From: an uncultured bacterium
GTDB taxonomy: Bacteria > Cyanobacteriota > Vampirovibrionia > Gastranaerophilales > Gastranaerophilaceae
DNA length: 31,097 nt
Assembly (NCBI GenBank): GCA_900547585.1
Contig: URHD01000014.1
Location: 1 to 31,097, forward strand
Direction of reading: 5' to 3'
Below the pieces are notes generated by a model. It saw only the letters and a program-made list of their open reading frames with translations. It was not told the origin of the DNA and made no database searches. Made by a program: the position numbers and the translations under genes. Shown piece after piece: positions 26,108 to 31,097 of the stretch (positions within the stretch are counted from its first letter, which is position 1; the number at the start of each line of letters is the position of its first letter).

Positions 26108-26196
26108 TACTTTTCTTCCGCCTTCATTAGTTTTATCGGCAAGTTGCAGCAAAAAATTTAGAGAAAAAAGCAACAAAGTAACAATTCGTTACAAAA

Positions 26197-27708
26197 TTAT
26201 TCTTCAAAACGGTATTTCTGGTTGAGAACAGATGGTGTTTTGTAGCACCGGAGGAGAGTTTTCGGGGAAATTATGCCGGTTTCGTAAAGAAGATTCACCT
26301 GTGCCTTGTTATAATCAATCATTGAATTGATTAGCTGAACGCGCGCCTGAGTTTTTGTGGTTTGCGAGTCCAGAACATCAAGAAAATCGTTGTTTCCGAC
26401 CTCAAAACCTACTATTGCAAACCTCACGCCCTCATCAGCAGCCTCAACCTCTTTTTTGTTTGCAGTAATCCTTTCCAATGCGGACGAAGAATCGTAATAT
26501 GCCGTCAAAATATACTGTTTTACATCACCTTTCAGCCTGCGAAGCTCGTATTGCGCGGCACGGAGCTTTGCGGCGTCGGCTTTTTCCTTGGTCATGGTCG
26601 CAACACCGAGTTTTTGACCCAGCGGCCACACTGCAGCAAGCCCCCACGTTGTACTCGGGCGCAAATTCCCCATCTGGAGCGTTCCTTGCCTTGCATAGTC
26701 ATAAGTAAGCTCGATTTTCGGCGCAAAATCGGTATAATTGCTCTTTTTGATGTAATTCAGGGACATAACCTCGCGTTCTTTTGCTTTGACATCCTGCCTG
26801 AGCGAAAGCGCAACCTTGTAAAGGTTTTCAATGTCATATTTTTTCTCCACAAGCTCGATTGTATCAACATTGCTCTCAATCGGATACACCGCAATCATTA
26901 CATCCAGCCCCATTGTGTCCGCAAGTGCCGCCTGACGGAGCCGCAGAGTGTTTAGCGCGTTAATAAGCTCCATTTTTGACTTTGCATATTCTGCCTGAGC
27001 CCTCAAAACATCATATTTTGTGCCCACGCCGATTTGATGGCGTGCCTGCATGAGCCGCAGCTGCTCGTTTCTGTCCCTCATATTCACGATAAGCACCTCA
27101 ATATTAAGTTTTGATTGCAGCAAATCGTAATAACTCGTCGCAACGTTCTTCAAAAGTTCTTCTCTGGTGCGATTCAGGTTATGCTCGGCAGCTTTGTAGA
27201 GGCTGCGGCTGCTTGCGGCAAGAAAAAACTGGCTCCAGTCGGCAAAAATCGGATATGTCGCGCTAAAACCGCTATAAACAGGGTTCACATGCAATTTAAC
27301 CGGCAAAACGCTGCCAACAAGGATTTCACCGCGTACATCCTGAATCTGATAACGATAATAAAAGTCCGGAAGCAAAAATGTCATGGAATTTGCAAATGTC
27401 CATTTTGCCGCATCCTTGTTTGCCTTTGCGATTTGAAGCGTAGAGCTGTTTTTAAGCATAATCGTAATGCAATCCTCAAGGTTTACCGGCAAAAGATTCA
27501 CATCCAGCGACCGTTTGATTTCCTCGTCCAGCTTTTTCTGGCGCTCTATGATTTTCTTTTCATCGTTGTTTTTCAAATAATCAAGAAAATCATCATTTTT
27601 ATAATTCCAAATAAGCCCGTCGTCGGCATTTACAGACGACGGGATAAAAATGCATGCAAATATGCTCACAAGTATCGCTATCAGGAAACGTTTCATATCT
27701 GAAAGCAT
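26197..27708 (-). CDS. TolC-family outer membrane channel protein
   Basis: 503 aa. The signal peptide is MKRFLIAILVSIFACIF followed by PSSVNA. The second Met (27696) is the more usual signal-peptide start; neither has a clear ribosome site. Two OEP halves are visible: LPVNLEDCITIMLKNSSTLQ, then long helices with the typical ARHQIGVGTKYDVLRAQAEY (end of helix pair 1), repeated later as VGFEVGNNDFLDVLDSQTTK. These are the duplicated L-x-x-a/D-v-L-d-A signatures of TolC. It would form a trimeric channel through outer membrane and periplasm for efflux or type I secretion. No ABC or membrane fusion partner is adjacent. The big zincin-RSH gene follows 89 nt downstream on the same strand, so a secretion link is possible but unproven. 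Confidence 0.88.
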   Translation of the reverse strand: MLSDMKRFLIAILVSIFACIFIPSSVNADDGLIWNYKNDDFLDYLKNNDEKKIIERQKKLDEEIKRSLDVNLLPVNLEDCITIMLKNSSTLQIAKANKDAAKWTFANSMTFLLPDFYYRYQIQDVRGEILVGSVLPVKLHVNPVYSGFSATYPIFADWSQFFLAASSRSLYKAAEHNLNRTREELLKNVATSYYDLLQSKLNIEVLIVNMRDRNEQLRLMQARHQIGVGTKYDVLRAQAEYAKSKMELINALNTLRLRQAALADTMGLDVMIAVYPIESNVDTIELVEKKYDIENLYKVALSLRQDVKAKEREVMSLNYIKKSNYTDFAPKIELTYDYARQGTLQMGNLRPSTTWGLAAVWPLGQKLGVATMTKEKADAAKLRAAQYELRRLKGDVKQYILTAYYDSSSALERITANKKEVEAADEGVRFAIVGFEVGNNDFLDVLDSQTTKTQARVQLINSMIDYNKAQVNLLYETGIISPKTLLRCYKTPSVLNQKYRFEE

Positions 27709-27760
27709 ATTTGAAACTGAGAAAATAGAGATTGCCTGCGGCGGTTAATCCCATAGGGCA

Positions 27761-27792
27761 AAAAAGCGGAAACAAATCTGTCTCCGCTTTTT
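27761..27792 (-). terminator. intrinsic terminator after the EF-hand gene
   Basis: AAAAAGCGGA (27761-27770) and TCCGCTTTTT (27783-27792) pair perfectly over 10 bp with a 12-base loop. On the minus strand the stem is followed by a T6 run. It lies 20 nt past the stop of the EF-hand gene. Confidence 0.8.
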
Positions 27793-27812
27793 ATTCCTCT
27801 CTTAACGAATTC

Positions 27813-28283
27813 TTACAAAACCAGATTTATCGCCGATGAAGCCATCGAACGGAAAGAATCATTCAAAAAATAAGCCTGCGCAACTTTGTTTGTGAGATTC
27901 AACGCTGTATTTTTCAGACCGACATCGTTTTTCAAATCCTTGTAAGCAGATTTAAAAATATCGCCCAGATTTGAGTCTGAATCGACCTCTTTTTTGGAAA
28001 TAGAAGCGTCATGGTTTGCGTCGAGGTTTGAGATTATGCTTTCAATGTTTTTGTTTTGAAGAATTTTTTGGATAGCAGGATTCTGGTTTTCCTTGCCTAC
28101 TACAGTAGTAATTTCCTGCTTTGAAAGCAAACTGTCCTTATTTTCATCAATTGTGTCAAAATTATCCTTTAAAAAATCGGCAAACGCTTTATCATCCTCG
28201 TTTTGCATTTTTGAAATATATTTTTGCGCACTCGAGGCGAGTTTGTCCAATAAATTTTCAGAACCTGTTTGAATCGTATTCAT
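27813..28283 (-). CDS. EF-hand calcium-binding protein
   Basis: This 156-aa protein has no signal peptide. There are two canonical 12-residue EF loops: DENKDSLLSKQE (46-57) and DANHDASISKKE (88-99), each with acidic or Asn residues at 1, 3, 5 and Glu at 12. The spacing of 42 residues fits a paired EF-hand unit. Flanking helices are KAFADFLKDNFDTI and IQKILQNKNIESIISNL. The C-terminal third (about 105-156) is an amphipathic tail of unknown role. It may buffer or sense calcium; partner unknown. The start is supported by GGGGAG 8 nt upstream. It stands alone between its own promoter and terminator and is divergent from the Hsp20-like gene. Confidence 0.8.
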   Translation of the reverse strand: MNTIQTGSENLLDKLASSAQKYISKMQNEDDKAFADFLKDNFDTIDENKDSLLSKQEITTVVGKENQNPAIQKILQNKNIESIISNLDANHDASISKKEVDSDSNLGDIFKSAYKDLKNDVGLKNTALNLTNKVAQAYFLNDSFRSMASSAINLVL

Positions 28284-28308
28284 TTATACTTCTCCCCAAT
28301 TTAGTTTT

Positions 28309-28336
28309 ATTATAAAGTTTTGTTAAGTTTTGCGAA
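28309..28336 (-). promoter_or_regulatory. promoter of the EF-hand gene
   Basis: The minus strand shows TTCGCA, 16 bp, then TATAAT (28309-28314), about 26 nt upstream of the ATG. The -10 is perfect and the -35 matches 4 of 6. Confidence 0.45.
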
Positions 28337-28349
28337 TCCATTGTATAGA
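28320..28349 (+). promoter_or_regulatory. promoter of the Hsp20-like gene
   Basis: TTGTTA (28320-28325), an 18-bp spacer and TATAGA (28344-28349) make a vegetative-type promoter. It overlaps the divergent EF-hand promoter, so the two may interfere or be co-regulated. Confidence 0.4.
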
Positions 28350-28442
28350 CCAGATTATTAAAAAAAATTCCCCCCAAAGACATACAAACGGAGGATATCC
28401 TTTTTGCATAAACAAATTAATATGCCAAAAAAGGAGGTTCAA

Positions 28443-28964
28443 ATGGACGAAAACGGAGAAAAAAAATTCATAAGTTGTGACTGCGGAAAACAGGACTGGC
28501 TAAAATTCGCACTTTTGCTGCTAGCTGTGTTTCTTGGCTGCTATCTGGCAAGCTACTACCTTTTAGACCGTGCTCACCACAAATATTACGCGCCTGTACG
28601 CCCTATTCATAATATTGACAATGTTTTGAGAGAACAGGACAAAATGTTCGACGAAATGGAGGCAATTGACCTTTCAACTCTGCTTCCGCCAAACACGCCC
28701 GTCGTCCAAACTTTCAAAAAAGATGATGCTTACAAGATAGTGGTTGACTTGAAACCCTTTAACGGCGAGCCCTCGAACATAAAAACAGATATTACGCCGG
28801 ACAGGATAAGCATTTATGGTGAAAAAATGTCCAAAAAACGCAACTCTGAAACAGATTACGCATTTTCACAAAGCTTCATGCTCCCCGAAAAAATCAACCC
28901 TAAAGCAGTGACAAAAGAAAAAGTCAAAGGCAAATACATAATAACACTTCCTATTGAAGATTAA
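28443..28964 (+). CDS. membrane-anchored Hsp20/alpha-crystallin-domain protein
   Basis: 173 aa from the ATG at 28443, chosen for the consensus AAGGAGG ending 5 nt upstream. A second GGAGG (28390-28394) precedes an in-frame TTG at 28404, so a 13-residue longer form is possible. A short Cys-containing N-terminus (CDCGKQD) is followed by one membrane helix (about 20-42, FALLLLAVFLGCYLASYYLL). After a linker comes a domain (about 85-173) of alpha-crystallin type: AYKIVVDLKPFNGEPSNI, RISIYGEKMSK, AFSQSFMLPEKINPKAV and VKGKYIITLPIED, equal to the Hsp20 pattern ending in G-x-L-x-I-x-x-P. Most small heat-shock proteins are soluble; an N-terminal anchor implies holdase work at the membrane. Topology cannot be fixed. 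Confidence 0.75.
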   Translation: MDENGEKKFISCDCGKQDWLKFALLLLAVFLGCYLASYYLLDRAHHKYYAPVRPIHNIDNVLREQDKMFDEMEAIDLSTLLPPNTPVVQTFKKDDAYKIVVDLKPFNGEPSNIKTDITPDRISIYGEKMSKKRNSETDYAFSQSFMLPEKINPKAVTKEKVKGKYIITLPIED

Positions 28965-28971
28965 AAAATCC

Positions 28972-29000
28972 AAAAAGGCTTCCCTCGCAGGAAGCCTTTT
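28972..29000. terminator. bidirectional intrinsic terminator
   Basis: AAAAGGCTTCC (28973-28983), a 6-base loop and GGAAGCCTTTT (28990-29000) form a perfect 11-bp stem, T-rich on both strands. It lies between the convergent Hsp20-like gene (stop 28964) and the LuxR-type HTH gene (stop 29017) and can serve both. Confidence 0.9.
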
Positions 29001-29016
29001 AAAATAAGCAGGTAAT

Positions 29017-29232
29017 TCATTTGTTAAATAAGAGTTTCTGTGCCACCACCCCCGTAACCTGTTTTGTAACCAATCCTATCCTGTTTTCCACGTTATAGCT
29101 TTTATAAATTTCTTTTAGACGGCGCTTCACGCTTGCCGGGCTGTATCCCATATGTGCAGAAATTTCCACATTCGTGTAACCTTTCAAAATCATCTCAATA
29201 ATTCTTTTTTTCTCCTTTTCGTCAATTTTCAT
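29017..29232 (-). CDS. stand-alone LuxR-type HTH protein
   Basis: 71 aa, little more than a DNA-binding domain. LKGYTNVEISAHMGYSPASV then KRRLKEIYKSYNVENRIGLV fits the GerE/LuxR C-terminal helix-turn-helix (scaffold, recognition helix starting at SPASVKRRL, dimerisation helix ending in NR-x-x-LV). No receiver or sensor domain is present. It overlaps the preceding 64-aa gene by 4 bp (ATGA) and is last of three overlapping genes divergent from the S24 repressor, so it is probably controlled by that repressor and acts as an output or antagonist regulator, which is inference. Confidence 0.75.
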   Translation of the reverse strand: MKIDEKEKKRIIEMILKGYTNVEISAHMGYSPASVKRRLKEIYKSYNVENRIGLVTKQVTGVVAQKLLFNK

Positions 29233-29423
29233 TCCCCTGATTCCCCCCTTAATTTTTCCAAAAGTCCCTCATATATCAAATCCGCACAAAAATTGCCGCT
29301 TTTGCAGCGATAATCACGGTTGTGAAATATTTTGCAGCCCGTGCAGATTTCATTTTCAACCAGAATCCCGATACTCTCGCCCGCTATCCATTCAAGCTGG
29401 CGAATTTTCTCTTTATCTGTCAT
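29229..29423 (-). CDS. small four-cysteine protein of unknown function
   Basis: 64 aa. Cys27, Cys30, Cys40 and Cys46 (EICTGCKIFHNRDYRCKSG, then NFCADL) suggest a small zinc site. An N-terminal helix (EKIRQLEWIAGES) precedes it. It overlaps its upstream neighbour by 11 bp and the HTH gene by 4 bp, arguing that it is translated. Such tiny Cys-rich proteins are common beside phage repressors, but the family is not recognised. Confidence 0.6.
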   Translation of the reverse strand: MTDKEKIRQLEWIAGESIGILVENEICTGCKIFHNRDYRCKSGNFCADLIYEGLLEKLRGESGE

Positions 29424-29646
29424 ACTTTCTGCCCTTAATCCGGTTCAACCGGTCAAGGCGTCCGTTTTTCTTAGCGTTCCAAAAATCCTGAATGGCAAGG
29501 TAACGAGGGTTGAAATCCACATCGCCGTTTTGCACTGCAATATAGTACGCTTCCATCCTGTCAATGATTTCCATTTTATTTCTAAAAGCAATTCTGGCTT
29601 CTGTTTCACGTTTTTCGTCAATAAATTTCCTTATGTACCCCAACAT
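29413..29646 (-). CDS. small basic protein, first gene of the trio divergent from the repressor
   Basis: 77 aa from the ATG at 29646, supported by GGGAG 7 nt upstream. The in-frame extension back to 29805 covers the promoter and operator region, so I reject it. The protein is helical and charged (MLGYIRKFIDEKRETEARIA, FRNKMEIIDRMEAYYIAVQN) and ends basic (LDRLNRIKGRKYDR). No family is recognised. By position it corresponds to the early cro-side genes of phage switches, but it has no visible HTH. Confidence 0.6.
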   Translation of the reverse strand: MLGYIRKFIDEKRETEARIAFRNKMEIIDRMEAYYIAVQNGDVDFNPRYLAIQDFWNAKKNGRLDRLNRIKGRKYDR

Positions 29647-29769
29647 ACATTTCTCCCTTTCCCGGTATTGAAAAATCCGCACACAAAGCGGGTTAGATGT
29701 TACACCATGATTAATTTGTAAGTATTTTGTCCTGTTTTTGTAAACTTTAGAAAAATTTTCGCAAAGATT

Positions 29770-29797
29770 TTTTACATTTTGACGCATAAATGTAAAA
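29770..29797. promoter_or_regulatory. palindromic operator candidate O1
   Basis: TTTTACATTT (29770-29779) and AAATGTAAAA (29788-29797) are perfect 10-bp inverted arms with an 8-base centre. It lies on the side of the small-gene trio, upstream of their start at 29646. A likely binding site for the divergent S24 repressor. Confidence 0.6.
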
Positions 29798-29850
29798 CTA
29801 ATCAAAGCTCATGATATTATTGTTTACAAAGTATTTATACAAATATCATC

Positions 29851-29866
29851 TTACATAATGATGTAA
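29851..29866. promoter_or_regulatory. palindromic operator candidate O2
   Basis: TTACAT-AATG-ATGTAA is a perfect 16-bp palindrome sharing the TTACAT half-site with O1. It sits about 56 nt before the repressor start and touches the likely -35 region of its promoter (TATATT at 29887-29892), which fits autoregulation. Confidence 0.55.
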
Positions 29867-29921
29867 TTTAAGTCAAGAAATTTTACTATATTGTGTAACA
29901 TTTATTAACAAAGAGGCATAT

Positions 29922-30581
29922 ATGACTACCGGACAAAGGTTGAAGGAAATCAAGAAAGAACTTAATCTTACTGTAACAGAATTGGGAGAAACACTAGAAA
30001 TTCCGGCCAGAACTATCGGAGGGTACGAAAGAGATGAAGCTCCTCCGAACCAGAAATTTTTAAATGCGCTTGTCCAAAAGTTACATATAAATGTAAACTG
30101 GTTTCTTACAGGAATAGGTACAAAATTTTTAAACCAGCTTGAAGTTGCTGATGAAGATTGCCTTGCTATACCTGTTCGGGGCGATGTTACGGCAAGTATG
30201 GGCTACGGGGTGACTGTTTATAATGAATCACAGACCGCAACCTACTCAATCAGCAAAAAACTTGCAAGGGATTTAGGCGTAAATACCAGCAAAACCGAGA
30301 TGATTTTTGCACAGGGAGATAGCATGTTGCCTACGATTGAGGGTGGCGACAGTCTTCTGGTGGATTTGTCAAAAAAAGAAGTTCATGACGGAAAAATCTA
30401 CTGTGTACGAATTGACGGACAGCTTTATGCAAAAAGGCTCCAAAAAATCCCCCCGAGTACGATTCGCGTAGTGTCCGACAATGAAAAATACCGCAGTTTT
30501 GAAATTAATCTTTCAAAGGATTTGGAGTTTGATTTCGGAATCATCGGCGAAGTCTGCTGGTGGGGCAGGGTTGCAAGATAA
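29922..30581 (+). CDS. XRE-HTH/S24 peptidase repressor (phage CI/LexA-like)
   Basis: 219 aa. Residues 1-65 are an XRE helix-turn-helix (LKEIKKELNLTVTELGETLE, IPARTIGGYERDEAPPNQK). Residues 80-219 are an S24 domain: EDCLAIPVRGDVTASMGYG, catalytic Ser134 in AQGDSMLPTIEGGD, then Lys171 in GQLYAKRLQ, forming the Ser-Lys dyad. Such proteins repress phage or integrative-element genes and are cut through RecA during DNA damage. The usual Ala-Gly cleavage bond appears as Ala-Ser here (VTASMG), so self-cleavage is uncertain. GAGG lies 5 nt upstream of the ATG. It is divergent from three small overlapping genes with palindromes between them. No integrase or structural phage gene is in the window. Confidence 0.85.
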   Translation: MTTGQRLKEIKKELNLTVTELGETLEIPARTIGGYERDEAPPNQKFLNALVQKLHINVNWFLTGIGTKFLNQLEVADEDCLAIPVRGDVTASMGYGVTVYNESQTATYSISKKLARDLGVNTSKTEMIFAQGDSMLPTIEGGDSLLVDLSKKEVHDGKIYCVRIDGQLYAKRLQKIPPSTIRVVSDNEKYRSFEINLSKDLEFDFGIIGEVCWWGRVAR

Positions 30582-30590
30582 ATTTATCTA

Positions 30591-30715
30591 ATCTAGTGTC
30601 AGTCGATTCTTACCTCTCGCAAAACGTGACATTTAGTCACTTTCCCGCTCCCGCGCCCACGCCCTATTGGGGGCGGGCGGCAGAGTGTTCCTTATCTCGA
30701 ACTTTTCTCGGACAT
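30591..30715 (+). repeat. dispersed intergenic repeat, full copy B
   Basis: It starts ATCTAGTGTC 9 nt after the repressor stop and ends TTTTCTCGGACAT. The core has C3 tracts at 30644, 30650, 30656 and 30662, spaced by 3 nt as in copy A, followed by CCCTATTGGG. The small hairpin near the start has a different sequence from copy A (AACGTGAC with GTCACTTT) but the same folding ability. The second G-rich part of copy A is shortened. It may also end the repressor transcript. Confidence 0.85.
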
Positions 30716-30739
30716 ATACAAAATTTCTAAGCGAACGCC

Positions 30740-30765
30740 AAAAATAGCGGCTCCGCTGTATTTTT
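30740..30765. terminator. hairpin with A/T-rich arms, possible bidirectional terminator
   Basis: AAAAATAGCGG, CT, CCGC, a 2-base bulge and TATTTTT can fold into a stem of 11 bp with T-rich 3' arms on both strands. It lies 159 nt past the repressor stop, after repeat B. Confidence 0.4.
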
Positions 30766-30789
30766 AGACCTTTTATTAAGTTTTGTAAA

Positions 30790-31038
30790 TGAAATATATA
30801 TAAAATAAATAAAAAATGGCAATTTTTTATATCAAATTTACTTTATATAAATACGAGAGAAAACAAAACCTGAAACGGTTAAACTTACCACCAAAGAGAA
30901 TTAGAGAAACAATAAACCACGAGGAATTTACTTACTACTTCTTACATACTTCATTTACTTTCATACTTTCACTTCACACATCGAGGAATGCAAAGAAATT
31001 TCATTCCAGGCTTAACCCAAAAGGTTAAGCTTTTTTTT
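30790..31038 (+). ncRNA. candidate small RNA ending in a strong terminator
   Basis: The stretch between repeats B and C ends in two successive hairpins: GGAATG/CATTCC (30985-31007), then GCTTAACC/GGTTAAGC (31010-31030) with a T8 tail. An AT-rich promoter-like region (TATATATAAAAT) lies near 30795. The only plus-strand ORF here (30816-31028) lacks a ribosome site and its stop lies in the terminator stem, so an untranslated RNA is more likely. The 5' end is a guess. Confidence 0.3.
31010..31038 (+). terminator. intrinsic terminator
   Basis: The perfect 8-bp stem GCTTAACC/GGTTAAGC with loop CAAAA is followed directly by T8. It is plus-strand oriented with no clear gene before it. Confidence 0.85.
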
Positions 31039-31050
31039 GCGGCAAATCTA

Positions 31051-31097
31051 ATCTAGTGTCGCCTTAGTCGATTCTTACCTCTCATCAAATATGACAT
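31051..31097 (+). repeat. dispersed intergenic repeat, copy C, cut by the window end
   Basis: It starts ATCTAGTGTCGCCTTA, as copy A, and continues GTCGATTCTTACCTCTC, as copy B, up to the last base. Homology with copy B also extends a few bases upstream (TCTAATCTAG). Confidence 0.8.

Noticed and set aside
26178..26192. GTAAC-AATTC-GTTAC inverted repeat after the TolC gene
   Set aside because: A 5-bp stem without a proper T-run is too weak to call a terminator or operator.
29647..29805. 53-codon N-terminal extension of the first small gene of the trio
   Set aside because: It would run through operator O1 and the promoter region, and the internal ATG at 29646 has a good GGGAG site.
30816..31028. 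70-codon plus-strand frame
   Set aside because: It has no ribosome site and a skewed composition, and it stops inside the terminator stem; read instead as part of a candidate RNA.

Overview
The window reads as a chromosomal segment of an AT-rich, double-membrane (Gram-negative type) bacterium. It has signal-peptide-bearing outer-membrane proteins (a giant autotransporter and a TolC-type channel), GGAG-type ribosome binding sites and many small lineage-restricted proteins. The overall style (low GC, EF-hand proteins, short proteins opening with an M-x-I-N/FxA-like start, giant adhesins) is most reminiscent of gut Gastranaerophilales (Vampirovibrionia/Melainabacteria) or Elusimicrobia. That placement is from memory, not from a search, and is only moderately confident.

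Layout. 1-760: the tail of an unrecognised gene followed by a decayed gene with several frameshifts and stops. 760-1520: a TIGR04076-family protein and an SMR-type efflux protein, divergent, with facing extended -10 promoters. 1529-16849: one enormous minus-strand gene (about 5,100 aa) for a type V autotransporter adhesin. It has a signal peptide, Pmp-like GGAI/FxxN beta-helix segments, about 36 PATR-type repeats, a large two-copy super-module and a C-terminal beta-barrel. 17143-20454: a minus-strand run of a MerR-like coiled-coil protein, folC, a YhcH/NanQ-type protein (4-bp overlap with folC) and an HpcH/HpaI-type aldolase.

20816-27708 is the most interesting part. A TolC-family protein is followed on the same strand by a 1,608-aa protein that carries both an HExxH zincin-like protease centre and a C-terminal RelA/SpoT-like alarmone synthetase (RSH) domain, and then by a 142-aa unknown protein 36 nt downstream. 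This looks like a large multi-domain toxin or effector with a small partner gene, possibly its immunity protein. 27813-28964 holds an EF-hand protein and a divergent membrane-anchored Hsp20-like protein, each with a convincing intrinsic terminator.

29017-30581 is a phage-type switch: an XRE/S24 (CI/LexA-like) repressor divergent from three overlapping small genes (one a stand-alone LuxR-type HTH), with perfect palindromes between them. No other phage genes are visible.

A dispersed intergenic repeat of about 125-140 bp occurs in two full copies (20652-20789, 30591-30715), one copy cut by the right edge (31051-31097) and one 3' fragment at the left edge (27-56). The full copies carry a very GC-rich core with four evenly spaced C3 tracts (a G-quadruplex motif on the minus strand) inside an otherwise AT-rich genome. 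Between the last two copies lies a non-coding stretch ending in a strong tandem-hairpin terminator, a candidate small RNA.
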